Part shown: positions 8,767 to 16,860 of the stretch, piece by piece
Layout: every line of letters starts with the position of its first letter
Numbering within the stretch: the first letter of the stretch is position 1
Assembly: GCF_000682695.1 (NCBI RefSeq)
Contig: NZ_AWFG01000052.1
Coordinates: 124,001-188,000 of the forward strand
Direction of reading: 5' to 3'
DNA: 64,000 nucleotides
Origin: Hyphomonas chukchiensis
Lineage (GTDB): Bacteria > Pseudomonadota > Alphaproteobacteria > Caulobacterales > Hyphomonadaceae
The notes under the pieces: generated by a model
What the model was told of the DNA's origin: nothing
The model's database searches: none
What the model saw: only the letters and a program-made list of their open reading frames with translations
Position numbers and translations under genes: made by a program

Positions 8767-9180
8767 TCATGTGGTGCGCCGCCGCAGGGACCGGAACACC
8801 GCATCGGCGCGGGCCGCGATATGTCCATCTTCCTTGAGAAGGCGGGCCGTGACGTGGACAATATCGCCGTCCACGGCGGTCACTTCGGGATGCGCTTCGA
8901 GCCATGTACCCTCGGGCACAATATCCATGAATTCGAGCGTGAGTTTCAGGGTAACGGACATGCGGCCTGTGACCGTCCAAACGGCCCATGCCAGCGCACT
9001 GTCAGAGAAAGCGCAGGTCATGCCGCCATGCATGAAGCCCATGCCGTTGCAGTGGCGGTCGAGGACCCACATGCCTGTGCGCATGTCGCCCTCTGCGCTG
9101 GCCCGATAAGTGGGGCCATTGTGCAGGGTGAACTTGCCGCGTGAGGGATTTGGCGCAAAGCCCGATGGCGGCGGCTTCAT
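8767..9180 (-). CDS. PaaI-like hotdog-fold thioesterase
   Basis: The frame is open further upstream, but the ATG at residue 31 of the long version was chosen because the longer N-terminus would lie inside the DUF192 gene; the chosen form has 137 residues, the usual family size. The motif CNGMGFMHGGMTCAFSDSA is the hotdog-fold active site of PaaI/YigI-type acyl-CoA thioesterases, with His and Gly at the expected places. It would hydrolyse acyl- or aryl-CoA thioesters in the cytoplasm. It starts 13 bases after the DUF192 stop, so the two are likely cotranscribed. There is no strong ribosome site, which again suggests coupling. Confidence 0.85.
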   Translation of the reverse strand: MKPPPSGFAPNPSRGKFTLHNGPTYRASAEGDMRTGMWVLDRHCNGMGFMHGGMTCAFSDSALAWAVWTVTGRMSVTLKLTLEFMDIVPEGTWLEAHPEVTAVDGDIVHVTARLLKEDGHIAARADAVFRSLRRRTT

Positions 9181-9193
9181 GAGGCCGCGCAGA

Positions 9194-9649
9194 TCATTGC
9201 GCGAGATTGCCGAACAGCGCGTGCTCGACCACATCGCCCGGCTCGATACCAAGCGCTTCGGAGCGGCCACCGTTCAGCTCCAGCACGGCCTTGACCGGAA
9301 CGCCGGGGCCGATGGAGCGCAGCGAGCCAGGAACGGCATTGCGGGCAATGGCGATGATCTTGCCGTCAGTGTCGAGGAACAGCATGTCGAGCGGGATGAG
9401 GGTGTTCTTCATCCAGAAGCTGGCTTCGCGCGGCTCTCCCAGATCGAACAGCATGCCGGCATTGGGCGCCATTTCAGGGCGGTTCATGAGGCCGATGCGG
9501 ATCTCTTCCGGATCATTGGCCAGTTCCACCGTGAACTTGTGGACGGAGTCGCCTGTATCAATGGCGAGCGGGCCCGTCTCCAGCTGGGCGAAAGCGCCCT
9601 GGACAAGGAAAAGAGCGGCGGCAAAAAGACTGGCAATCAAACGGGTCAT
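9194..9649 (-). CDS. DUF192 family secreted protein
   Basis: The start was moved to the internal ATG giving 151 residues, because it yields a clean signal peptide ([21 protein letters not shown], cleaved before QLE). The mature part has the DUF192 hallmarks [35 protein letters not shown] and [14 protein letters not shown]192 proteins are small beta-rich extracytoplasmic proteins of unknown function. The gene sits between the dual cold-shock protein gene and the thioesterase gene, all on the minus strand. The cold-shock and DUF192 pair is, as I recall, common in alphaproteobacteria, so a shared transcript is likely. Confidence 0.88.
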   Translation of the reverse strand: MTRLIASLFAAALFLVQGAFAQLETGPLAIDTGDSVHKFTVELANDPEEIRIGLMNRPEMAPNAGMLFDLGEPREASFWMKNTLIPLDMLFLDTDGKIIAIARNAVPGSLRSIGPGVPVKAVLELNGGRSEALGIEPGDVVEHALFGNLAQ

Positions 9650-9706
9650 GCGGGTTGGTTTAGCCGCGCATGCGAGGCGGAGCAAGCGCTCTTGGCTGTT
9701 TGCCGC

Positions 9707-10237
9707 TCACCCCTGACGGGGCTTCACGAGGGTGACATTTTCGCCCTTGGAGCCTTTGCCGAGAACGACCTCGATCCGGGTGCCGGGCTCGATATCCTCA
9801 TAGCCGGCCTGGCGCAGCGCCACGGCATGAACGAAGATGTCGATCTCGACACCGTCGCGCTGCACGAAGCCATAGCCACGCGTGCGGTTGAACCATTTCA
9901 GCGTGACGGGCGTGTACTCGAAATCGACGCCCTTCTCGCGAGCGATGACCGCACGCGGGCGCTCCATCTCGATGATGTGGGCGGTCTGCCATCCACGCTC
10001 GCGCTGCACGGCGTCGCAGACGATGCGAGCGTCTTCGTCAGCATAGGTTTCGCCATAGTCGCGCAGGCAAGAGACATGCAGCATCACATCACCCGTCAGG
10101 GCAGCGTCCGACGTGGAGTCGGCCACGATGAAGCCATAGCCTTTGGCGCTGTCGAACCACTTAACGCGGCCGATCACACGCACCACGGGCTCAGCCGCAG
10201 GCATATCTGATTCGGATGTCGCCACTGCTTTCGCCAT
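9707..10237 (-). CDS. Dual cold-shock domain protein
   Basis: The 176-residue protein has two cold-shock domains. The first (about residues 20-90) shows GRVKWFDSAKGYGFIV and DVMLHVS, the second (about 110-175) shows LKWFNRTRGYGFVQ and DIFVHAVAL; both keep the RNP1 and RNP2 aromatic residues that stack on single-stranded nucleic acid. Two-domain cold-shock proteins of this size are typical of alphaproteobacteria. The role is RNA or ssDNA binding in the cytoplasm, as an RNA chaperone or in stress adaptation. The ATG was preferred to a TTG one codon upstream. About 125 bases separate it from tRNA-Glu, with room for a promoter and a 5' leader. Confidence 0.93.
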   Translation of the reverse strand: MAKAVATSESDMPAAEPVVRVIGRVKWFDSAKGYGFIVADSTSDAALTGDVMLHVSCLRDYGETYADEDARIVCDAVQRERGWQTAHIIEMERPRAVIAREKGVDFEYTPVTLKWFNRTRGYGFVQRDGVEIDIFVHAVALRQAGYEDIEPGTRIEVVLGKGSKGENVTLVKPRQG

Positions 10238-10363
10238 CAACCCAAATTCCCCAAGGAAGCAACCTAAAATGCGATGGCGCGCTTGTCACGCGATCTTCAC
10301 AACAAATGCCGGAAACATCGGCATTTATGGATTTAAGCCATTGATTGTCGGATGAAAAAAACC

Positions 10364-10438
10364 TGGCAGTCCCTAGGGGAGTCGAACCCCTCTTTTCAGG
10401 TTGAAAACCTGACGTCCTAACCGATAGACGAAGGGACC
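10364..10438 (-). tRNA. tRNA-Glu (TTC)
   Basis: A complete cloverleaf read on the minus strand: acceptor GGTCCCT pairs with AGGGACT (one G-U at the end), the anticodon loop is TTTTCAA giving anticodon TTC, the T-loop is TTCGACT inside a GGGG/CCCC stem, and the CCA end is encoded. It has 75 bases. Confidence 0.97.
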
Positions 10439-10517
10439 GCACCGGTTTGAAGAAGAGGCGATATAGCGGCTGTTTCGGACGAGAGCAACCCGTCTTTGAT
10501 GGGTATATGCAGAATAT

Positions 10518-12311
10518 TCAGTCAGCCGCCACGTCGGCAACATCCAGCTGGACTCTGCGGCGGCCATTCCACTCGTCAGCTTTCAGTTTGCCCGCAATAT
10601 GTACACGCGCGCCGTTTCGCAACACATCGCCCATGGGCGTGTCGGCGGCGCGCCAGGCGATACATTCAATCCGGCCCCCGGCATCTTCGGCGATGAAACG
10701 CAGATGATTGACGCCGACCTGCCGCACGCCTGTGACATGCACGGATTTCAGCGCAAACACCGGCTCCGGCGAACCGATGCCGAACGGGCCGATCTGCGCG
10801 ATCTGGTCGACAAGTGCCGGGCTGGCAGCGCCGGGGGCGAGCACAGCATCAATGGCGAGTTCAAGCGCGGCGGTACGCTCGGCCGAAAATTGCGCCATAT
10901 GGGCGACCATCCAGTCGTCAAAAGCCTGGACCTGATCGGGCTCCAGGCTGAGGCCGCCTGCCATGGCATGGCCGCCGCCTGAGAGGATCACGCCCTCCCG
11001 CGCGGCCATGGAGATGGCGTCGCCGATATTGACGCCCTTCACCGAGCGGCCGGAGCCCTTGGCGACGGGGCCGAGCCCCTCCCCCCAGCCTATGACAATG
11101 CTGGGCAGGTGGTAGCGTTCCTTGAGGCGGCCGGCGACGATGCCGATGACTCCGGGATGCCACCCTTCGCCGCTGGCGATGATTATGCCGCGATCAGGGT
11201 TGCGGGCCAGCGCCTGTTCAGCCTGTGCCATGGCGAGGTCGAGAATGGCGCTTTCGACTTCCTTGCGTTCCTCGTTGAGAGCGTGGAGGCGTTCGGCGAG
11301 TTCAATCGCTTCCTGCCGGTCATCCGTGGCGAGCAGCTTGGCGGCGATCCATGGGTCGCCGACGCGGCCACCAGCATTGAGGCGGGGCCCGAGCATGAAG
11401 GTGGCGTGATAGACGGTCTCGGTCTTGCCGATGCCAGCAACATCGGCGAGGGCGCGCAGGCCGGGGTTCTGGTCACGCGCCATGATGGTGAGCCCTTGAC
11501 GCACGAAGGCGCGGTTGACGCCGTGCAGCGGGGCCATGTCGCAGAGCGTGCCGAGCGCGCAAAGGTCGAGGAAGGGCATGATGTCCGGCAGGCCATCGGC
11601 TGGCGCGAGACCGCGCTCGCGAGCGAGGCGGTTGAGGGCGGCGACGAAGACGAAGACGACGCCCGCCGCCGCGAGGTGGCCGCAGCCGGATGTATCGTCG
11701 AGGCGGTTCGGATTGACGAGCGCGGCGGAAGGCGGGAGTTCGGCTGACATGAGGTGGTGGTCAATCACGACGACCGGCAGGCCAATGGCTTCAGCCTCGT
11801 TGAGCGCATCCACGGCCGCGCCGCCGCAGTCGACGGTGATGACGAGGTCCGAGCCGGTGTCTTTCAGGTGCCGGAAGGCAGCGGGCGATGGCCCATAGCC
11901 CTCTTCCAGACGGTCCGGCACATAGAGGCCGAGATCTTGCCCCCACGCGCGGAAATAGCGTGCGAGGATGGCCGAGGACGTGCCGCCATCGACGTCATAG
12001 TCGGCAAAGACGGTGACGCGCTTTTTGGCAAGGATGGCATCGAGGATGATGCCCGCGGCCTTGTCCATGTCAGCAAAGCTGGAGGGGTCAGGGAAATAGT
12101 CACGCAGTGTGGGGGCGAGATAGCTCGCCGCCTGTACCGGATCGACATCGCGTGAGGCCAGCAGGCGGGCAAGCAGGTCAGAACCGCCGACACTGGGAGC
12201 AAGCCGCCGGACCAGCGCCTCGTCCGCGTCAGCCAGCGTCCAGAAGCGGCCTGAGGCCGACTGGTCAACCTCGAACAGGTGGGGACTGGACTGTTGAGCG
12301 GCTTGGGCCAT
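10518..12311 (-). CDS. recJ: Single-stranded-DNA-specific exonuclease RecJ
   Basis: The 597-residue protein contains the DHH phosphoesterase motifs: FADYDVDGGTSS (motif I), VITVDCGG (motif II), VVIDHH (motif III) and CALGTLCDMAPL (motif IV), followed by the DHHA1 segment with SGGGHAMAGG and a C-terminal OB-like region (VRQVGVNHLRF). RecJ degrades ssDNA 5' to 3' with Mn2+ in recombination and mismatch or base excision repair. It follows glpX and hom on the same strand, an order common in alphaproteobacteria. All manganese-binding motifs look intact. Confidence 0.97.
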   Translation of the reverse strand: MAQAAQQSSPHLFEVDQSASGRFWTLADADEALVRRLAPSVGGSDLLARLLASRDVDPVQAASYLAPTLRDYFPDPSSFADMDKAAGIILDAILAKKRVTVFADYDVDGGTSSAILARYFRAWGQDLGLYVPDRLEEGYGPSPAAFRHLKDTGSDLVITVDCGGAAVDALNEAEAIGLPVVVIDHHLMSAELPPSAALVNPNRLDDTSGCGHLAAAGVVFVFVAALNRLARERGLAPADGLPDIMPFLDLCALGTLCDMAPLHGVNRAFVRQGLTIMARDQNPGLRALADVAGIGKTETVYHATFMLGPRLNAGGRVGDPWIAAKLLATDDRQEAIELAERLHALNEERKEVESAILDLAMAQAEQALARNPDRGIIIASGEGWHPGVIGIVAGRLKERYHLPSIVIGWGEGLGPVAKGSGRSVKGVNIGDAISMAAREGVILSGGGHAMAGGLSLEPDQVQAFDDWMVAHMAQFSAERTAALELAIDAVLAPGAASPALVDQIAQIGPFGIGSPEPVFALKSVHVTGVRQVGVNHLRFIAEDAGGRIECIAWRAADTPMGDVLRNGARVHIAGKLKADEWNGRRRVQLDVADVAAD

Positions 12312-12398
12312 GCGGAGCGGGCTTCCTCATTCAGAGAATCGGAAAGCCCATCCTAGCGCAGAATGCGGGCGCTGTGACCCGGCTTGGCAGCGTCTGTG

Positions 12399-13352
12399 TC
12401 AGACCTTGCGGTCGGATCGGACGTGGCGGACCATGCCATCCACCGAGGTCATCACCAGCGTGTGCGTGTGGACACGTCCACCAGCATACTTCACGCCGCT
12501 CAGCAGGCTGCCACTGGTGACGCCGGTTGCGCAGAAGACGGTATCGCCGGACGCGAGTTCGTTCAGCGAATAGGTGCGCGCGAAATCGGTGATGCCGACG
12601 CGGGTGGCCCGCTTCTTTTCGTCATCATTGCGGAAGACGAGACGTGCAAACATCTGCCCGCCAACGCATTTGAGGGCTGCGGCCGCCAGAACGCCTTCAG
12701 GCGCGCCGCCGGAGCCGACATAGAAGTCGATGCCCGTTTGCGGGTCTGTCGTCGCGATAACGCCTGCGACATCGCCGTCCGTGATAAGGGCGATACGGCA
12801 GCCGACTTCACGCAGGCCCGCGATGATGGCCTCATGGCGCGGGCGGTCGAGCACGCAAGCGGTCATGTCGGACACGGGGACACCCTTGAACTCAGCCAAG
12901 GCCGTGATGTTCTCGGCAGGCGTGGCATCGAGGCTGATAATGCCTTCCGGATAGCCCGGGCCAATCGCGACCTTGTCCATATACGTATCGGGGGCGTGCA
13001 GCAGGCCGCCGCGCGGGGCGATGGCAAGCACGGCCAGCGCATTGGACATGGCCTTTGCCGTGAGTGTCGTGCCTTCAAGCGGGTCCAGTGCAATATCGAT
13101 CTCGGGACCGCGGCCTGTGCCGACTTCCTCGCCGATATAGAGCATGGGGGCTTCGTCGCGCTCGCCTTCGCCGATCACGACGCGGCCTTTGAATTCAACA
13201 GCATTAAAGGCGGTGCGCATCGCATCAACCGCGGCAGCATCGGCCTTTTTCTCGTCGCCCCGGCCGACTTCGCTGGCAGCCGCGATGGCCGCAAGCTCGG
13301 TCACACGGACCATGGCATCTGCAAGACCTGGCGTAAGAACGTTGTTTTTCAT
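12399..13352 (-). CDS. glpX: Class II fructose-1,6-bisphosphatase
   Basis: The 317-residue protein carries the GlpX signatures GRVVIGEGERDEAPMLYIGE, IALDPLEGTTLTAKAM and TGIDFYVGSGGAPEGV. It removes the 1-phosphate of fructose-1,6-bisphosphate in gluconeogenesis, with Mn2+ or Mg2+ and, in the family, lithium-sensitive chemistry. The metal-binding Asp and Glu in GEGERDE and DPLEGT are present. The ATG follows a GGGGG-rich stretch about 10 bases upstream. It lies between hom and recJ, the usual alphaproteobacterial order. Confidence 0.96.
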   Translation of the reverse strand: MKNNVLTPGLADAMVRVTELAAIAAASEVGRGDEKKADAAAVDAMRTAFNAVEFKGRVVIGEGERDEAPMLYIGEEVGTGRGPEIDIALDPLEGTTLTAKAMSNALAVLAIAPRGGLLHAPDTYMDKVAIGPGYPEGIISLDATPAENITALAEFKGVPVSDMTACVLDRPRHEAIIAGLREVGCRIALITDGDVAGVIATTDPQTGIDFYVGSGGAPEGVLAAAALKCVGGQMFARLVFRNDDEKKRATRVGITDFARTYSLNELASGDTVFCATGVTSGSLLSGVKYAGGRVHTHTLVMTSVDGMVRHVRSDRKV

Positions 13353-13408
13353 CGTTTTATTGCCCCCAAACGTACTGACTCCATGGCTAGTACGGCGTGT
13401 TTCACACT

Positions 13409-14707
13409 TTAGCTTGCAGTTTCGATACGGATCAGGCGCGGCGCGTCAATCAGCATTGTTAGCTTACCGAGCCGCGTTAGGGCGGCCTGCATGTGGGAGC
13501 GCGGGCATCTGTGAGTGACAATTGCGACCGGGCTGGCGCCGGAATCATCCGCAGAATCCTGAACCAGCTGGTTGACCGAAACCCCCTCGGCGGCCAGCGC
13601 TTCCGTAAGCGCAGCGAGCGCGCCTGGCTGGTCAGCCAGACGAACCCGCAGGAAGAAGGCCGACGTCTCGTCACCCATTGCGGCCACGAAGGGACGCGCG
13701 ACATGGTGCTCGGCACGGCCGAAGGCCGGCCGGATCGCCGGACGGAAAAGCTTGGCAACATCACCCATGACGGCGCTGGCCGTCGGGCCAGCCCCTGCCC
13801 CGGGGCCAGTCAGCGTGATCGCGCCGACAGGGTCGCCCTCGATGCGGACCGTGTTGAGCGAGCCATTGACTCGGGCGAGCGGATGATTAGCCGAGAGGGC
13901 CATGGGCTCAACGCGGCAGACGACGCCGTCTTCGGTGAGGAGCCCTTCGGCGATCAGTTTGATGCGCAGGCCGAGGCGATCAGCCAGTTTGAGGTCGAGC
14001 AGGTCGATCCCGTCGACGCCAGACACTTTGACCTTGGAGAAGTCTAGATCGGCGGAAAAGGCGATGGCGGAGAGGATGGCGGCCTTGTGGGCCGCGTCCA
14101 TGCCGGAAACGTCGAGCGTGGGGTCCGCTTCGGCATAGCCGAGCTTCTGGGCCTCGGCGAGCACCTCGTCATAGGACCGGCCGGTTTCGAGCATGCTGGT
14201 CGTGAGGTAGTTGCAGGTGCCGTTGAGGATGCCCGCAACGCGCTTGATCTCGACACCGGCGAGGCTGTCACGCAGGACGCGCACCACCGGGATGCCGCCA
14301 GCGACCGCGGCTTCGAACAGGAGATCGACGCCTTTTTCCTCGGCTAGCGCGGCGAGCGCCATGCCATGCTTGGCCATCAGGGCCTTGTTGGCGGTGATGA
14401 CATGCTTGCCAGCCTTGAGGGCGCTTTCGACGGCGAACTTGGCCGGGCCATCAGACCCGCCGATCAGCTCGACGAACACGTCGACATCAGGGTCTTCAGC
14501 GAGCGTGGCCGCATCATCAAACCAGCGATACTTGTCGGTATCGACCGGCCGGTTGCGGCTTTGGCTGCGCGCGCTCACGCCTGTAATCTCGACAACACCG
14601 GGCAAGCGAAGCTTGTCCTGGCGTTCGACCAGTTCGATCAATCCACAGCCAACATGGCCGAGACCTGCGATGCCTATCTTTAGAGGTCCCAAAGTCCTCC
14701 CCTTCAC
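13409..14707 (-). CDS. hom: Homoserine dehydrogenase
   Basis: The 432-residue protein has an N-terminal Rossmann motif (GIAGLGHVGCGLIELV), the catalytic domain with GGIPVVRVLRDSLAG and ILNGTCNYLTT, and a C-terminal ACT domain beginning at about residue 345 (RLADQPGALAALTEAL) that usually mediates threonine feedback. It reduces aspartate semialdehyde to homoserine for threonine and methionine synthesis. The start is uncertain: the GTG used here lacks a good ribosome site, while a TTG five codons downstream has GGGAGG only three bases ahead. It is followed by glpX and recJ; in many relatives the AlaC-like aminotransferase lies directly upstream, whereas here three genes intervene. Confidence 0.96.
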   Translation of the reverse strand: MKGRTLGPLKIGIAGLGHVGCGLIELVERQDKLRLPGVVEITGVSARSQSRNRPVDTDKYRWFDDAATLAEDPDVDVFVELIGGSDGPAKFAVESALKAGKHVITANKALMAKHGMALAALAEEKGVDLLFEAAVAGGIPVVRVLRDSLAGVEIKRVAGILNGTCNYLTTSMLETGRSYDEVLAEAQKLGYAEADPTLDVSGMDAAHKAAILSAIAFSADLDFSKVKVSGVDGIDLLDLKLADRLGLRIKLIAEGLLTEDGVVCRVEPMALSANHPLARVNGSLNTVRIEGDPVGAITLTGPGAGAGPTASAVMGDVAKLFRPAIRPAFGRAEHHVARPFVAAMGDETSAFFLRVRLADQPGALAALTEALAAEGVSVNQLVQDSADDSGASPVAIVTHRCPRSHMQAALTRLGKLTMLIDAPRLIRIETAS

Positions 14708-14849
14708 GGTTCTGAGTATTCCGGCAGGTGCCTAGCGGGTTTGGCGCTCGTGTGGAAGGGGCAGACAGCCCAAACCCGTATCATTACAGTGGATCGGAAA
14801 GTCGTGTTTAATCGATGCCAATAATGGAAACCAAGGGAGCACCGTCGCA

Positions 14850-15725
14850 ATGCCAATCAACAAGGATGCCGTAGGATCAAAGGGGTCAGCACGCACGTGG
14901 GCGTGGGATTCACGGGACGCGCTGATTTACGCGCTGGGTGTCGGCTGCGGCGTTGCAGACCCGGTTGGGAGCGAGCTTGAGTTCACGACTGAAAACACGA
15001 TGGGCGTCGACCAGAAGGTGCTGCCGACCTTTGGCGTTCTGGCGGGATTCAATGCACAGGGCGGGAAAAGCGCCATGTCCGGCATCGGCACCTATGATCC
15101 GCGCATGCTGGTGCACGGCGAACAGGGAATCAGGCTCCATCGGCCCATTCCTGTCGCGGGCGAGATCACGCTCGTGGACGAAATCACAGGCATTTATGAC
15201 AAGGGAAAAGGCGCGGTGGTGGCAACCAAAGCGGTAGCGACGCTGACCGCCGACGGCCAACCGCTATTCGAGTTGACCTCATCGGTGTTTATTGTGGGCG
15301 AAGGCGGCTTTGGCGGCGACCGGGGGCCATCGGACAAGACCAATGTCGCGCCGGAGCGCGCGCCGGATCACTCCGTTACGTACCAGACGCGTGAGGACCA
15401 GGCCCTGCTCTACCGTTTGAGCGGCGATCGTAACCCGCTGCATTCGGACAAGAAATTCTCCGATGTGGGGCGCTTTCCAAAGCCCATCCTGCACGGCCTG
15501 TGCACTTATGGCTTCACAGGGCGCGCGCTGCTGTCGGCATTGTGCGGGAACGAGCCTGCACGCTTCAAGGCGATGGAGGGACGGTTCTCGTCGCCTGTCC
15601 TGCCCGGTGAAGCCCTCACCATCCGCATATGGACCGGTGAAGGGGACGCGGGAACAGCCATCTTCCAAACCGTCGGCGGCGACGGACGTGTCGTGCTGAA
15701 CAATGGCGGGTTTAGTTACAGTTGA
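14850..15725 (+). CDS. MaoC-like (R)-specific enoyl-CoA hydratase
   Basis: The 291-residue protein is a double hotdog of the hydratase-2/MaoC type. The C-terminal half holds the active-site motif YRLSGDRNPLHSD (near residues 189-201) followed by FPKPILHGLCTYG, with the catalytic Asp and His at the usual spacing. Such enzymes hydrate trans-2-enoyl-CoA to (R)-3-hydroxyacyl-CoA, either in beta-oxidation of branched acids or to feed PHA synthesis. phaC is 3 kb away, so a supply role is possible but inferred. It is convergent with the MerR gene, nine bases from its stop. Confidence 0.92.
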   Translation: MPINKDAVGSKGSARTWAWDSRDALIYALGVGCGVADPVGSELEFTTENTMGVDQKVLPTFGVLAGFNAQGGKSAMSGIGTYDPRMLVHGEQGIRLHRPIPVAGEITLVDEITGIYDKGKGAVVATKAVATLTADGQPLFELTSSVFIVGEGGFGGDRGPSDKTNVAPERAPDHSVTYQTREDQALLYRLSGDRNPLHSDKKFSDVGRFPKPILHGLCTYGFTGRALLSALCGNEPARFKAMEGRFSSPVLPGEALTIRIWTGEGDAGTAIFQTVGGDGRVVLNNGGFSYS

Positions 15726-15734
15726 GGTCTCCCG

Positions 15735-16085
15735 TCAGTAACCTGCCTCTTTCAGTTGCGAGATAATTTCAGCAATCGCCTGCCGTCGTGCGCGCACCTC
15801 TTCAAGATGCGCGTCGATCTCGACTAGTTTTACTTCGAGCCGGGAAAGGAATCGGGGTTTCCGTGCTGCCCCAGACGGAGAGCGCAGGTGCTGGGTAACC
15901 TCCTCCAGGGTGAAGCCGAGGCTTTGGGCGCGGCTGATGAACACGAGTACCTTCAGGTCATAATCTCCATAGACCCGATACCCATTCGGCAGCCGTTCCG
16001 GAGGGCTGAGAATTCCCCGTGATTCATAGAAACGGATGCGGGATGTACTGACCCCCGCCCGCCTTGCCAGTTCGCCGATCCGCAT
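15735..16085 (-). CDS. MerR family transcriptional regulator, cysteine-free
   Basis: This 116-residue regulator starts with MRIGELARRAGVSTSRIRFYE, the MerR winged helix-turn-helix, followed by the wing (NGYRVYGDYD), the LGFTLEEV segment and a long coiled-coil dimer helix (about residues 72-114). A TTG start five codons upstream was rejected because GAAGG sits 8 bases before the ATG. There is no cysteine in the whole protein, so it cannot be a thiolate metal sensor of the CueR or ZntR kind; a short effector domain suggests sensing of an organic ligand or a signal I cannot name. It is divergent from an alpha/beta hydrolase gene, and the shared gap holds a perfect palindrome in a 20-base promoter spacer. 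Confidence 0.92.
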   Translation of the reverse strand: MRIGELARRAGVSTSRIRFYESRGILSPPERLPNGYRVYGDYDLKVLVFISRAQSLGFTLEEVTQHLRSPSGAARKPRFLSRLEVKLVEIDAHLEEVRARRQAIAEIISQLKEAGY

Positions 16086-16089
16086 GTGC

Positions 16090-16121
16090 TTGACCTTCAA
16101 CCGTAGTTGAAGGTGTAGACC
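16090..16121 (+). promoter_or_regulatory. MerR-type operator and promoter for the hydrolase gene
   Basis: A perfect inverted repeat with 9-base arms (ACCTTCAAC, 4-base centre CGTA, GTTGAAGGT) spans 16093-16114. On the plus strand it overlaps a TTGACC -35 element (16090-16095) and lies in the 20-base spacer before a TAGACC -10-like element (16116-16121). A long 19-20 base spacer with the palindrome inside is the hallmark of MerR-controlled promoters, which the regulator activates by untwisting the DNA. The regulator gene starts 8 bases to the left, so it probably also controls itself. Confidence 0.75.
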
Positions 16122-16148
16122 ATGCCTTCAGGACGAGTAAAGGCACAC

Positions 16149-16844
16149 ATGATGGAAACGCTGGTAATGATTCCGGGCCTCGCAAGCGACCGGGCCGTCT
16201 GGGAAAGAACAATCGCTGCACTGGGCGACGAGGTAAACTGCCTGGTGGGCGACACACTGCAGGATGACAGCCTGACTGCGATGGCCCGGCGCATTCTGGA
16301 TCAGGCACCGCAGGAATTCTGGCTGGCGGGTGTCTCAATGGGCGGCATGATCGCGCTTGAGATACTGAATCTGGCGCCGGCCCGGCTCAAAGGCCTCGCG
16401 CTGGTCGATACCCGCATCCGACCCGATGCGCCGGATGAGATCTCGAGGCGCCAGGCGCAGAATGCCGCCCTCTCGGCTGCGAGCCCGGAGGAACGACGAT
16501 ACATGTCCGTCGAGGGCATGAAATTCCTGATTCACTCCTCTGCCACCGAAGATGTTCGCGAAGAGCTGCTGGGCATGTCGAAGTCGATCACGGTCGACAT
16601 TTATGTCCGTCAGAACACCGCCGTGATCGAACGCCGCGACCTGCGCCCGTTCGTGGCCAATGCTCCTCTGCGCACGAAGGTGATCGTCGGCGAAGAGGAC
16701 ATGATGACCCCTATGGACCAGTCGCGCGAAATCCACGACGCCATTCCACATTCGGAATTTCATATAATCCCGGACTGCGGCCACCTGCCGCCGATAGAAA
16801 AACCGGAGGTGATGGCCGACCTGCTGAGAGAGCTGATCAGCTAG
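16149..16844 (+). CDS. Alpha/beta hydrolase under MerR control
   Basis: A 231-residue alpha/beta hydrolase with an early VMIPGLASDRAVWE oxyanion segment, the nucleophile elbow LAGVSMGGM giving the catalytic Ser, an Asp in VGEEDMMTP, and the catalytic His in PDCGHLPPIEKP. The ATG at 16149 was chosen because the AAAGG ribosome site is 5 bases upstream; the upstream ATG at 16122 would sit inside or right at the -10 element. It is probably a small carboxylesterase or lactonase-like enzyme. The divergent MerR gene and the operator between them suggest induction by a compound related to its substrate. This is inference; substrates cannot be read from sequence. Confidence 0.88.
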   Translation: MMETLVMIPGLASDRAVWERTIAALGDEVNCLVGDTLQDDSLTAMARRILDQAPQEFWLAGVSMGGMIALEILNLAPARLKGLALVDTRIRPDAPDEISRRQAQNAALSAASPEERRYMSVEGMKFLIHSSATEDVREELLGMSKSITVDIYVRQNTAVIERRDLRPFVANAPLRTKVIVGEEDMMTPMDQSREIHDAIPHSEFHIIPDCGHLPPIEKPEVMADLLRELIS

Positions 16845-16860
16845 TCGCCGCGCAAGGCGC

